The notes under the pieces were generated by a model that was given only the letters and a program-made list of their open reading frames with translations, ran no database searches and was not told the origin of the DNA. 64,000 nt of DNA from Massilia violaceinigra. Its GTDB lineage: Bacteria; Pseudomonadota; Gammaproteobacteria; Burkholderiales; Burkholderiaceae_D. The position numbers were made by a program, and so were the translations under genes. The stretch spans positions 930,001 to 994,000 of the forward strand of contig NZ_CP024608.1 in NCBI RefSeq assembly GCF_002752675.1, given 5' to 3'. Positions 49,282-59,368 of this stretch are shown here, piece by piece; the stretch's first letter is position 1, and each line of letters opens with the position of its first letter.

Positions 49282-49456
49282 CGGCCTTCCGCTGCCCGAT
49301 TGTTGCAGCATTGATACATATAGTAACAACCATCAAGACACTCATCTTGTAAGCTGCACAAGGTGTGCTTGCCAGTGCGCAAAAACCACAAAACGTATAG
49401 ACTTCGGCACCTGTGCCGCATTTCGTTGACGCCGTCCCTGGAAAGTTGTTTCTATT

Positions 49457-50356
49457 TTGCGTGACCATTCCCACCATTCGACCGAGAACACCGGCTACTG
49501 CGAGCATTGCGGTCAGCCCTTGCCCGGTTACGCGGTGCCCAGTTACGAGATCAAGCGCTTCAATTCGGTCGGGATCGCCGTCACGGTGCTGTTGCACGTG
49601 CTGCTGGTGCTGCTGTGGGTGTTCAAGCCCCAGGACGAGAAAAAGGCGCCGCCGCCGCCTTCTGGCGCGGACATGGTGTACGTCATGCCGGTGCCGCAGT
49701 CCAAGCCGCAGCCCAGGGAGCAGCCGAAAGTCACGCCCAAGCCGACCACCCAGGCCCGGCCCGACAAGCCGACCGTGGCCAAGGTGCGGCGCTTGCCGAA
49801 CACCATTACCATCCCCAATGAAAAGCCGGCCAAGGAAGTCGATGTTCCCGAGCCGCCCAAGCCGGTGCGCCCGACCGCGGTGGCGCCCGAGACCGACATG
49901 GCGGCCGCCATCGAAGCGCGGCGGCGCGCGCGCGGGCAGACCGAGAGCGAGCCGGCCGAGGAAAGCGCGGCCGAGCGCGGCATGCGCATCGCCAAGGCGA
50001 ATATCGCGGCCGCCAATGGCCGCAGCCAGGGCGACGACCGCAACGACACGGGCGGCGTGTTCGAGGTGAAGAAAAATTCGATGAGCGCCACCGTCAAGTT
50101 CCGCGGCTGGAACCCGAGCTTCAAGCGGCGCTGGCTGCAGGAAGTCACGGTCGAGCTGGGCAACGAGAAGGATATCGAGACGGCCGTGATCAAGAAGATG
50201 ATCGAGATTATCCGTAAGGAAAAGACCGGCGATTTCGAGTGGGATTCGCACCGATTGCAGCGCGTGGTCAAGATGAGCGCGCGGGTGGAAGATACGGCGG
50301 AGCTGAGCGATTTCCTGTACAAGGAAATGTTCCCGGAAACGCGGCGCGGACGCTAA
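49457..50356 (+). CDS. Single-pass membrane protein with zinc-knuckle N-terminus and TonB-like linker
   Basis: The 299-residue protein begins with a His-rich stretch and a CEHCGQPLPG knuckle (Cys15, Cys18). One membrane segment (about 38-57) is followed by a Pro/Lys-rich linker (about 66-130), as in TonB or TolA. The C-terminal globular domain (about 200-290; VKFRGWNPSFKRRWLQEVTV) is unknown. It may reach across the periplasm. The start is TTG 49457 with GGAAAG upstream, as no ATG fits. TonB-type energy transduction is only a guess, as no TonB C-terminal motif is seen. Confidence 0.7.
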   Translation: MRDHSHHSTENTGYCEHCGQPLPGYAVPSYEIKRFNSVGIAVTVLLHVLLVLLWVFKPQDEKKAPPPPSGADMVYVMPVPQSKPQPREQPKVTPKPTTQARPDKPTVAKVRRLPNTITIPNEKPAKEVDVPEPPKPVRPTAVAPETDMAAAIEARRRARGQTESEPAEESAAERGMRIAKANIAAANGRSQGDDRNDTGGVFEVKKNSMSATVKFRGWNPSFKRRWLQEVTVELGNEKDIETAVIKKMIEIIRKEKTGDFEWDSHRLQRVVKMSARVEDTAELSDFLYKEMFPETRRGR

Positions 50357-50357
50357 C

Positions 50358-50459
50358 TCCGTCGTTCCCGCGCCAAGGCGGCACTCGGCGGGAACCCAAG
50401 TTGCTTGTGCAGCTAGGGGGACGGTACGAACTTGGGTTCCCGCCTGCGCGGGAACGACG
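50358..50459. repeat. REP-like palindrome pair
   Basis: The left part (50357-50399) matches 1867-1909 at all but two or three bases, and the right part (ttcccgcctgcgcgggaacg) matches 1952-1971. The two parts face each other around a variable centre. It lies between convergent genes (49457 and hemB) and may serve as a transcript end. Confidence 0.7.
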
Positions 50460-50474
50460 TAGCGCGAGAAAAGC

Positions 50475-51518
<1,044 letters not shown>

Positions 51519-51527
51519 TCAACACAC

Positions 51528-52244
51528 TTAGTCGTCGCTGTCGACCGGATCGACCAGCGGCGTGTCGGGATCGGTCTCGATCGGCGTCAGCCCCAGCAGG
51601 TCGATGATCTTGTCGTTGGCTTCCTCGATGCCGACGCGCTTGAGCGCCGAGAACAGCTGCACCGTGAACGGGAAGCCTTCGCCATCTTCGTCGACATAGC
51701 TTTCGAGCATCATGCGCGCCTGGCGCAGGGCATTCGTCGATTCATTGCGGTTGAGCTTGTCGGCCTTGGTCAGGATGCAGTGGATCGGCTTGCCGGTCGG
51801 GGCGAACCATTCGAGCATCTGCACGTCCAGTTCGGTGAACGGACGGCGCGAATCCATGATCAGTACCAGTGCGGCGAGCTGGTCGCGGCGCTGGACGTAG
51901 TCGCCCAGCAGCTTTTGCCAGTGCAGCTTGGCCGAACCGGACACTTCGGCGTAGCCGTAGCCGGGCAAGTCGACCAGCAGCGCCTCGATTTCCTCGACGA
52001 TGGTGGCATCCTTGCGGTGTTGGCCGACGTGCGCGCCACCGATCGAAAAATAATTAATGTGCTGGGTGCGGCCCGGCGTTTTGGACGCGAACGCGAGGCC
52101 TTTCTGATTTGTCAGAATGTTAATGGCGGTCGACTTCCCTGCGTTGGAACGCCCGGCGAAGGCGATTTCCGGTGCCTGCGTATTGGGCAGATCGCGCAGT
52201 TGGTTGACGGTCGTGAAGAAACGGGCTTGCCAGAGTTTGGACAT
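51528..52244 (-). CDS. engB: Ribosome biogenesis GTPase YihA/YsxC (EngB)
   Basis: This essential GTPase helps build the 50S subunit. The 238-residue protein has the P-loop GRSNAGKST (about 32-40), switch region [22 protein letters not shown] (G3) and LTKADK (G4). A somewhat long, acidic tail ([16 protein letters not shown]) extends past the usual ~210 residues. It is divergent from the cytochrome c4 gene by 199 bases and precedes hemB. Confidence 0.95.
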   Translation of the reverse strand: MSKLWQARFFTTVNQLRDLPNTQAPEIAFAGRSNAGKSTAINILTNQKGLAFASKTPGRTQHINYFSIGGAHVGQHRKDATIVEEIEALLVDLPGYGYAEVSGSAKLHWQKLLGDYVQRRDQLAALVLIMDSRRPFTELDVQMLEWFAPTGKPIHCILTKADKLNRNESTNALRQARMMLESYVDEDGEGFPFTVQLFSALKRVGIEEANDKIIDLLGLTPIETDPDTPLVDPVDSDD

Positions 52245-52443
52245 GGGATGGGCAGAAAATGCAACAAGAGGGGCGATAACGCGAGAAAGCTATTGTACAA
52301 TAAGGGGTTACGAATTGTTGTCACGCAAAAGCCATGGCGAGCACACAAGATCGTTTGCACTACATTAGAACCGAATTTCCGGCGCAGGTTTGAGCCGGAA
52401 TTTCTCAACAAAACCAATTTTCGACTTGTCTCAGGGTGTTTGA

Positions 52444-53121
52444 ATGAATCGTGCGTTTTTACCGGCCGCCGGAGCGGCGTTTGTGAAATCCTTGCTGGTG
52501 GCTACCTTTGCCGTATCGGGCCTCGTGTCCGCTGCCGAGCATGCACCCGCCCCAGCCAAGGCCGACGCCGCCAAAGGCGCGACCCTGTACGACAACGGCG
52601 ATGCCGCGCGCGGCTTGCCCGCCTGCGTCTCCTGCCATGGTGCGGCCGGCAATTCGACCATCGCCGACAATCCCAAGCTGGCTGCCCAGTTCGACGCTTA
52701 TACCCACAAGCAATTGATCGATTTCACCACGCCCAAGCGCAAGCAGGCCGTGATGACCATGTACGCCAAGATGCTGTCGGAAGACGAAAAGAAAAACATC
52801 GCAGCTTACCTCGCGGTCCAGAAACCAAAACCGGGCGCTGCCAAGAACAAGGACACTGTCCTGCTGGGCAAGCAAATCTATCGCGGCGGCATTCCTGCCA
52901 CCGGCGTGGCCGCCTGCGCCAGCTGCCACGGCGCCAACGGCAACGGCATCCCGGCGCAATTCCCGCGCCTGGCTGGCCAGCACCAGACCTACACGGTTTC
53001 GCAGTTGCAAGCATTCAAGGAAGGCAAGCGCGAAAACAGCGTCCAGATGACCACCCTGGCGCAGCGCATGTCGACCAAGGAAATGGAAGCCGTCGCCGAT
53101 TACATCGCCGGCTTGAAGTAA
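52444..53121 (+). CDS. Cytochrome c4, diheme
   Basis: The 225-residue periplasmic electron carrier has a signal peptide (about 1-31) and two heme-binding sites, CVSCH at 61-65 and CASCH at 158-162, in two similar halves. Axial methionines are likely in MTMYAKMLSE and VQMTTLAQRM. Cytochrome c4 feeds electrons to terminal oxidases. The adjoining resB and ccsB genes supply its heme attachment, a common order in Burkholderiales. Confidence 0.95.
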   Translation: MNRAFLPAAGAAFVKSLLVATFAVSGLVSAAEHAPAPAKADAAKGATLYDNGDAARGLPACVSCHGAAGNSTIADNPKLAAQFDAYTHKQLIDFTTPKRKQAVMTMYAKMLSEDEKKNIAAYLAVQKPKPGAAKNKDTVLLGKQIYRGGIPATGVAACASCHGANGNGIPAQFPRLAGQHQTYTVSQLQAFKEGKRENSVQMTTLAQRMSTKEMEAVADYIAGLK

Positions 53122-53253
53122 GCGGTACCGGCAGCGCGCCGCCAGGCGCGGACCTGCCAGAGAAATCAGAGGGCGGCGGCGCGCAAGCGGGCTGCCCTTT
53201 TTGTTGGTATCCTCGCGGGTTATGTCGTGCCTGCACATAGGGATCTGTAGAGA

Positions 53254-55356
53254 ATGAGCACCACCGGAATAGTTCTGAACACGCGCCGCCCCATCCTGGA
53301 CGAGGCAGTCGAGCTGGTCTCGTCGATGCGCTTTGCCATCAGCATGCTCACCATCATCGCGATTGCCTCGATGATCGGCACGGTCCTGACGCAAAACCAG
53401 CCCATGCCCAATTACGTCAACCAGTTCGGTCCGTTCTGGTTCGATGTATTCAACAAGCTCGGCCTGTACGCGGTGTATTCGGCCTGGTGGTTCCTGCTGA
53501 TCCTGGTATTCCTGATCATCTCGACCTCGCTGTGCATTGTGCGCAACGCGCCGAAAATGATCAAGGACATGCGCAGCTGGCGCGAAAACGTGCGCGAAAC
53601 CTCGCTGCGCAACTTCCACCACAAGGCCGAGTGGAGCGCGCCGCTCTCGCGTGCCGAGCTTGCCCGCCAGAGCGCCGCGCGCCTGGTCGACGCCGGCTAC
53701 GCGGCCAAGATCGTGGAAAAGGAGAACGGCACCCTGGTCGCGGCCAAGAAGGGCGCGGCCAACAAGTTCGGCTATATCTTCGCGCACAGCTCGATCATCA
53801 TCATCCTGGTCGGCGGCATGCTCGATTCGGACATTCCTATCCAGTTCCAGGAATGGTTCCTGGGCAAGAAACCCTTCGTGGGCGGCGGCCTGATTTCCCA
53901 GATTCCCGCCGAGAACCGCCTGAGCTTGAGCAACCCAACTTACCGCGGCAATACCCTCATCCCCGAAGGCCAGTCGAGCGATATCGCCATCATTGCGCGG
54001 CCGGACGGCTCGCTGCTGCAGCCGCTGCCGTTCACAATCGAGCTCAAGCGCTTCATCATCGATTTTTATTCGACCGGCATGCCCAAGCTGTTCGCCAGCG
54101 AAGTCATGATCCGCGACCACGAAACCGGCAAGACCTTTCCGGCCACGATCAAGGTCAACGAACCGCTGATCTACAAGGGCGTGGCGGTGTACCAGTCGAG
54201 CTTCGAAGATGGCGGCAGCAAGCTCAAGATGCTGGCCTACCCGATGAGCGGCACCGACAAGGCTTCCTTCGCCATGGATGGCGAAGTGAACACGTCCACG
54301 CCGCTGGCGCGCGGCGGCGAGCAATACACGGTCGAGTGGAGCGGTTTCCGCCCGTTCAACGTCGAAAACACGGCCGGCAACCAGGATGTGCGCGCGGTCA
54401 CCAAGGGCCAGAGCCTGAACGAGGAGTTCGCCGCGACGCTGTCGAAGTTTTCGGGTTCGGCCGGCAAGAATGCCAATAACAAGGACTTGAAGAACGTCGG
54501 CCCGAGCGTGCAGTACAAGCTGCGCGACAAGACCGGCCAGGCGCGCGAATACCAGAACTACATGCAGCCGGTGACGGTCGACGGCGCCGAAGTGTTCCTG
54601 GCCGGCGTGCGCGCCTCGCCCAACGATCCGTTCAGCTACCTGCGCATTCCGTCCGACGAAGCGCACACGGTCAAGGAATGGATGCGCCTGCGCGCGGCGC
54701 TGGCCGATCCGGCCCTGCGCGAGCTGGCCGCCGAACGCTACGCGCGCCGCGCCATGCCGGCCACCAGCAACACCCCGGCGGCCACCTTGGCGCGCCAGCT
54801 GCAGGATTCGTCCTCGAAGAGCCTGTCCATCTTCGCCGGCGACGGCAAGCAGGGCGGTTACGTGGCGGTGTCGCGCTTCCTGGAAAAAATTCCTGCCGCC
54901 GAGCAGGAAAAGGCCGCCGATATCTTCATGAAGATTCTCAACGGCACCCTGTGGGAATTGTGGCAGGCCGCGCGCGACAAGGATGGCCTGCCCCAGATGG
55001 CCGGCGACGACACCCATGCGCGCTTCCTGCAACTGGCCACCAATGCCCTGTCCGACAGCTTCTTCTACGGCGCCCCGGTGTATCTGCAGCTCGACGAATT
55101 CGTCGAGGTCAAGGCGTCGGTGCTGCAGGTGACGCGCTCGCCGGGCAAGGCCGTGGTCTATCTCGGCTGCGTGTTCCTGGTGCTGGGCGTGTTCGCCATG
55201 TTCTACATCCGCGAGCGGCGCCTGTGGGTCTGGGTGCGCGACGGCGACGATGGCGGCCCGGCGCACGCGCTGATGGCCATGAGCACGCAACGCAAGACGC
55301 TTGATTTCGAGCATGAATTTAACGATCTGAAAGCCAAGCTGCCGCAGTTGGCGTAA
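53254..55356 (+). CDS. resB: Cytochrome c biogenesis protein ResB (Ccs1)
   Basis: ResB works with CcsB in system II cytochrome c maturation, holding apocytochrome and heme on the periplasmic side. The 700-residue protein has three N-terminal membrane segments (about 24-45, 75-97, 173-191), a long periplasmic domain and a final membrane segment (about 630-652). The length is as expected for proteobacterial ResB. The downstream ccsB start lies 12 bases after the stop, so the two are one unit. Confidence 0.95.
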   Translation: MSTTGIVLNTRRPILDEAVELVSSMRFAISMLTIIAIASMIGTVLTQNQPMPNYVNQFGPFWFDVFNKLGLYAVYSAWWFLLILVFLIISTSLCIVRNAPKMIKDMRSWRENVRETSLRNFHHKAEWSAPLSRAELARQSAARLVDAGYAAKIVEKENGTLVAAKKGAANKFGYIFAHSSIIIILVGGMLDSDIPIQFQEWFLGKKPFVGGGLISQIPAENRLSLSNPTYRGNTLIPEGQSSDIAIIARPDGSLLQPLPFTIELKRFIIDFYSTGMPKLFASEVMIRDHETGKTFPATIKVNEPLIYKGVAVYQSSFEDGGSKLKMLAYPMSGTDKASFAMDGEVNTSTPLARGGEQYTVEWSGFRPFNVENTAGNQDVRAVTKGQSLNEEFAATLSKFSGSAGKNANNKDLKNVGPSVQYKLRDKTGQAREYQNYMQPVTVDGAEVFLAGVRASPNDPFSYLRIPSDEAHTVKEWMRLRAALADPALRELAAERYARRAMPATSNTPAATLARQLQDSSSKSLSIFAGDGKQGGYVAVSRFLEKIPAAEQEKAADIFMKILNGTLWELWQAARDKDGLPQMAGDDTHARFLQLATNALSDSFFYGAPVYLQLDEFVEVKASVLQVTRSPGKAVVYLGCVFLVLGVFAMFYIRERRLWVWVRDGDDGGPAHALMAMSTQRKTLDFEHEFNDLKAKLPQLA

Positions 55357-55368
55357 GCTGTACCGACA

Positions 55369-56571
55369 GTGTCAGCAGTACTGGAGAACAAGATGGAAGC
55401 ATCCCAAGCAGCACAAGCAGCACAAGCATCGCAATCGCAGACCTACCGGCAGGCCCCCGGCTATTTCAAGCGTCTCGACCTGTTCGACTGGGCCTTCGCC
55501 GCCGTGCTGATGGGCGCGGCCCTGTTCGCGCTGAACCGCTACGGCGCCTATATGGATATCTACGAAAAGGTGATCCTGGTGCTGACCGCGCCCACCTTTG
55601 CCGCCCTCGGCTGGCACTGGAAACCGGTACGCTGGCTCATTCCCGTGGTGGCCCTGCTGGCCTTCGCGGCCATTGGCTTGTACGGCGGCAACCTTGAGGC
55701 GGCGAACAAGAATTTCTTCCTGAAATACATGCTGTCGAGCCAGTCCGCGATCTTGTGGATGAGCGCGCTATTCCTGTTTTCCACCGTGTTCTACTGGGTC
55801 GGGCTGCTCAGCCGTTCGAACTACGGTTCCTCGGTCGGCTCCAAGCTGTGCTGGGCTGCCGTGGTGCTCGGCTGGACCGGGATGATGGTGCGCTGGTACG
55901 AGTCGTACCTGATCGGGGCCGACGTCGGCCATATTCCGGTTTCGAACCTGTATGAAGTGTTCATCCTGTTTTCGATGATCACGGCCATGTTCTATCTGTA
56001 CTACGAACAACATTACGCCACGCGCCAGCTGGGCGCCTTCGTGATGCTGATCATCGGTGCCGCGGTCGGCTTCCTGCTGTGGTACGCCGGCTCGCGCGAT
56101 GCCGCCGACATCCAGCCGCTGGTGCCGGCCCTGCAAAGCTGGTGGATGAAAATCCACGTGCCGGCCAACTTCATCGGCTACGGCACCTTTGCGCTGGCGG
56201 CCATGGTCGGTTCGGCTTACCTGATCAAGTCGCACGGCTACCTGGCGGACCGCCTGCCGGCGCTGGAAGTGCTGGACGACATCATGTACAAGGCGATCTC
56301 GGTCGGTTTCGCCTTCTTCACGGTCGCCACCATCCTGGGCGCCCTGTGGGCGGCCGAAGCCTGGGGCGGCTACTGGTCGTGGGATCCGAAGGAAACCTGG
56401 GCCCTGATCGTCTGGCTCAATTACGCGGCCTGGCTGCACATGCGTCTCATGACCGGCCTGCGCGGCCGCGTGGCGGCCTGGTGGGCCCTGATCGGCCTCT
56501 TGGTGACGACCTTCGCCTTCCTGGGGGTGAATATGTTCCTGTCCGGCTTGCATTCTTATGGCAAACTTTAA
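55369..56571 (+). CDS. ccsB: Cytochrome c biogenesis protein CcsB (ResC/CcsA type)
   Basis: This is the heme-handling half of system II. The 400-residue membrane protein has about eight helices and the tryptophan-rich WWD signature WGGYWSWDPKETWALIVW (about 337-354), with conserved histidines for heme. The start is GTG 55369; ATG 55393 is an alternative eight codons in. An Ala/Gln-rich N-terminus precedes the first helix. It pairs with resB. Confidence 0.95.
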   Translation: MSAVLENKMEASQAAQAAQASQSQTYRQAPGYFKRLDLFDWAFAAVLMGAALFALNRYGAYMDIYEKVILVLTAPTFAALGWHWKPVRWLIPVVALLAFAAIGLYGGNLEAANKNFFLKYMLSSQSAILWMSALFLFSTVFYWVGLLSRSNYGSSVGSKLCWAAVVLGWTGMMVRWYESYLIGADVGHIPVSNLYEVFILFSMITAMFYLYYEQHYATRQLGAFVMLIIGAAVGFLLWYAGSRDAADIQPLVPALQSWWMKIHVPANFIGYGTFALAAMVGSAYLIKSHGYLADRLPALEVLDDIMYKAISVGFAFFTVATILGALWAAEAWGGYWSWDPKETWALIVWLNYAAWLHMRLMTGLRGRVAAWWALIGLLVTTFAFLGVNMFLSGLHSYGKL

Positions 56572-56658
56572 TTGCTAAAGTGTGATGGGCTGAATACGGC
56601 AAGATGGTGTAAGGTAGGTCATCCCTAGCTGAACCATCTGATTTGCCGAAAGACGCCC

Positions 56659-57639
56659 ATGCTGATCAAACGTAGCCCCAACGGTATCGACCTGCCGTTT
56701 TCATCCGAAATCACGCCGCAGGCGGTCTACGAATCGCGCCGCCGTTTCATCGCCCAGATGGCGGCCGGCGCCGTCGCCGGCGGTGCCTTGTGGGAAATGG
56801 CCAACCGCGAAGCGTTCGCGGCCGCCGCGCCGGCGCAAAAGCTGGTCGGCAAGCTCAATCCCGCCTACGCCGCGCTCGACAAGCAGACCCCGTTCAAGGA
56901 TGCGTCGACCTACAACAACTTCTACGAATTCGGCCTCGACAAGTCCGATCCGGCCCAGAACGCGCATACGCTCAAGACGCGCCCCTGGACGGTGACGATC
57001 GAAGGCGAAGTCAAAAAGCCGATGACGCTCGACCTCGACGCGCTGCTCAAGCTGGCGCCGCTGGAAGAGCGCGTCTACCGGCTGCGCTGCGTGGAAGGCT
57101 GGTCGATGGTGATGCCGTGGGTCGGCTATTCGCTCTCCGAGCTGATCAAGAAAGTCGAGCCGACCGGCAACGCCAAATACGTCGAATTCGTCACCCTGGC
57201 CGACAAGGCGCAGATGCCGGGCGTGAGCAGCCGCGTGCTCAACTGGCCGTATGTGGAAGGCTTGCGCATTGATGAAGCGAATCATCCGCTGACCTTGCTG
57301 ACCCTCGGCATGTACGGGCAGACCTTGCCGAACCAGAACGGCGCCCCGGTGCGCCTGGTGGTGCCTTGGAAATACGGCTTCAAGTCGGCCAAGTCGATCG
57401 TCAAGATCCGCTTCGTCAAGGACCAGCCGCGCACCGCGTGGAATGTGTCGGCGCCATCCGAGTACGGCTTTTATTCCAACGTCAATCCCGAGGTCGACCA
57501 TCCGCGCTGGTCGCAGGCCAGCGAGCGCCGCATCGGCGAAGATGGTTTCTTCCAGAAAAAGCGCAAGACGCTGATGTTTAACGGCTATGGCGACGTGGCG
57601 TCCCTGTACAGCGGACTCGATCTGAAAAAGAACTTTTAA
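56659..57639 (+). CDS. msrP: Periplasmic methionine sulfoxide reductase catalytic subunit MsrP
   Basis: MsrP (YedY) is a molybdenum enzyme that repairs oxidised methionine in periplasmic proteins. The 326-residue protein has a Tat signal ([20 protein letters not shown], about 25-44), and the molybdenum-ligand Cys144 in [20 protein letters not shown]. Electrons come from MsrQ, encoded 5 bases downstream. The length is typical (~330). Confidence 0.95.
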   Translation: MLIKRSPNGIDLPFSSEITPQAVYESRRRFIAQMAAGAVAGGALWEMANREAFAAAAPAQKLVGKLNPAYAALDKQTPFKDASTYNNFYEFGLDKSDPAQNAHTLKTRPWTVTIEGEVKKPMTLDLDALLKLAPLEERVYRLRCVEGWSMVMPWVGYSLSELIKKVEPTGNAKYVEFVTLADKAQMPGVSSRVLNWPYVEGLRIDEANHPLTLLTLGMYGQTLPNQNGAPVRLVVPWKYGFKSAKSIVKIRFVKDQPRTAWNVSAPSEYGFYSNVNPEVDHPRWSQASERRIGEDGFFQKKRKTLMFNGYGDVASLYSGLDLKKNF

Positions 57640-57644
57640 GCACG

Positions 57645-58265
57645 ATGGCCTTCAATCCCGGTTCAAGGCAACTGTTTGCCATCAAGGCCGCGCTGTTCGC
57701 GCTGGCGCTGGTGCCGCTGGCGCGCATGGTGTACCTGACTGTCAGCGGGCAGCTGGTCGAGCCGCTCGAATTCATTACGCGCGGCACCGGCGACTGGGTG
57801 CTGTACATGCTGTGCATCACCCTGGCGCTCACGCCGCTGCGGCGCCTGACGGGCTGGAACTGGCTGGTCAGGCTGCGCCGCATGGCGGGGCTGTTTACTT
57901 TTTTCTACGGCTGCCTGCATTTCCTCACCTTCCTCTGGTTCGACCATTTTTTCGATCTGGCGGAAATGTTCCGGGACGTCATCAAGCGGCCCTTCATCAC
58001 GGTCGGCTTCATCGCCTTCGTGCTGCTCATTCCGCTGGCCGTGACCAGCACCAACGGCATGATCAAGCGCCTCGGCGGCAAGCGCTGGCAGTGGCTGCAC
58101 CGGCTCATCTACCTGATCGCGCCGCTGGCGATCCTGCATTTCTGGTGGATGAAAGCCGGCAAGAACAACTTCACCGAGCCGTTGATTTTCGGCGCCATCG
58201 TCGCGGTGTTGCTGGGGCTGCGGGTGTTGTGGAGCCGCCAGAAGGCCGCCGCCGCGCGCGCCTGA
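57645..58265 (+). CDS. msrQ: Heme-binding membrane subunit MsrQ
   Basis: MsrQ (YedZ) is a six-helix b-type cytochrome that passes electrons from quinol or flavin to MsrP. The 206-residue protein has histidines in FYGCLHFLTFLWFDHFF (about 87-103) and WLHRLIYLIAPLAILHFWWM (about 149-168), fitting heme ligands. It is translated right after msrP. Confidence 0.93.
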   Translation: MAFNPGSRQLFAIKAALFALALVPLARMVYLTVSGQLVEPLEFITRGTGDWVLYMLCITLALTPLRRLTGWNWLVRLRRMAGLFTFFYGCLHFLTFLWFDHFFDLAEMFRDVIKRPFITVGFIAFVLLIPLAVTSTNGMIKRLGGKRWQWLHRLIYLIAPLAILHFWWMKAGKNNFTEPLIFGAIVAVLLGLRVLWSRQKAAAARA

Positions 58266-58307
58266 GGCAGCGCAAAGGCAGGGCAGGGGCGCTCGCTACA
58301 ATGCGCC

Positions 58308-59351
58308 ATGCCCACCCCTCACGCCCCTCACGACCTCGGATACCGTTCGCTGTTCGCCCACCCGGAACTGGTGCGCGAACTGATCACGGATTTTACTTCC
58401 TTCAAACTGCTTGATGACGTTGCGCTGTCGGCCTTCGAGCGCGTCAATCCGGCGTATGTGAGCGAACGCCTGTCGGCCCGCGAGGATGACATCGTCTGGC
58501 GCGTGCGGCTGGGCGACCAGTTTCTTTACGTGTACATCCTGCTGGAATGCCAGTCCGGCGTGGACCGCTGGATGGCCTTGCGCATGCAGACCTACATCGG
58601 TTTGCTGTACCAGGATCTGGTCAAGGGCCACGAATTATCGCCGGGCCTGCTGTTGCCGCCGGTACTGCCGCTGGTGTTCTACAACGGCTTGCCGCGCTGG
58701 AGCGCCAGCATGGAGCTGGCCGGGCTCCTCATGCAAGCGCCCGCCGAGCTGGCGGCGCTCCAGCCGTCCCAGCGCTATGTGCTGATCGACCAGCAGCGCC
58801 TCGACAGAACGGCGCTGGAAGCGAATGCCAGCTTGCTGGCGCTGCTGTTTCGGCTTGAACTTTCAGCCGGTCCCGATGTCTCAAAAAATGTCTTTGCTGC
58901 GCTGACGACATGGTTCAACGGAGCCCCCCAGGCCACCCTGCGGCGCTCGGTGCAGGTGTGGATTAACGCATTGCTGGCACGCGGAGCCAGCAAAGAGGAA
59001 CTGTTCATGGTTGAGAATGTGGAGGAGGGTGCTGACATGGGAGGCAAGCTCGCAACCTGGGCCCGGGAGTTCGAGGAACTCGGCTTTCAAAAGGGGTGTG
59101 CGCAAGGTAAGGCGGAAGGGGTCGCGGAAGGGGTCGCGGAAGGCGTAGCGAAAGGTAAGGCCGAAGGGCAAGTCATCGCACTGCGCGATGCGCTCAAAAG
59201 CCTGTTGCGCATCAGGTTCGGCGACATCCCGCAACCGGCTGCGCAACGGATTGACCACGCCACGCAGGCAGAACTTGAAGGCTGGATCGAGCGCAGTATC
59301 GACTCGCCCAGCTTGCCCGCGCTGTTCGGTCAGGACGCGGCGCCCGCCTGA
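58308..59351 (+). CDS. Rpn-family PD-(D/E)XK nuclease
   Basis: The 347-residue protein matches the Rpn (recombination-promoting nuclease, formerly transposase_31) family: HDLGYRSLFAHPELVRELI at the start, EDDIVWRVRL (about 60) and YVYILLECQSGVDRWMALRM (about 72-91) with the acidic nuclease residues. The C-terminus has GVAEGVAEGVAKGKAEGQ repeats (about 267-284) coded by tandem ~15-base repeats. Some Rpn proteins defend against phage and are toxic. An internal ribosome site and ATG at 59007 suggest a second product. The start ATG at 58308 has only a weak ribosome site. Confidence 0.88.
   Translation: MPTPHAPHDLGYRSLFAHPELVRELITDFTSFKLLDDVALSAFERVNPAYVSERLSAREDDIVWRVRLGDQFLYVYILLECQSGVDRWMALRMQTYIGLLYQDLVKGHELSPGLLLPPVLPLVFYNGLPRWSASMELAGLLMQAPAELAALQPSQRYVLIDQQRLDRTALEANASLLALLFRLELSAGPDVSKNVFAALTTWFNGAPQATLRRSVQVWINALLARGASKEELFMVENVEEGADMGGKLATWAREFEELGFQKGCAQGKAEGVAEGVAEGVAKGKAEGQVIALRDALKSLLRIRFGDIPQPAAQRIDHATQAELEGWIERSIDSPSLPALFGQDAAPA
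59007..59351 (+). CDS. Possible intragenic small Rpn protein (antitoxin) in the same frame
   Basis: Within the Rpn gene, AAAGAGGAA (58992-59000) stands 6-8 bases before an in-frame ATG at 59007. Translation from there would give a 114-residue C-terminal protein (MVENVEEGADMGGKLATWAR and on), holding the repeat region and tail but no nuclease core. In E. coli, small Rpn proteins made from internal starts are reported to inhibit the full nuclease. The site here is stronger than that of the full gene. Inference from sequence only. Confidence 0.45.
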   Translation: MVENVEEGADMGGKLATWAREFEELGFQKGCAQGKAEGVAEGVAEGVAKGKAEGQVIALRDALKSLLRIRFGDIPQPAAQRIDHATQAELEGWIERSIDSPSLPALFGQDAAPA

Positions 59352-59368
59352 GCGCACCGCGTCCAGGC

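Noticed and set aside
53168..53202. Possible terminator between cytochrome c4 and resB
   Set aside because: A T-run follows GC-rich sequence, but the stem (gggc/gccc with many unpaired bases) is too weak to call.
52459..55314. 951-residue open frame antisense to cytochrome c4 and resB
   Set aside because: It spans two well-defined genes on the other strand and has no domain signal.
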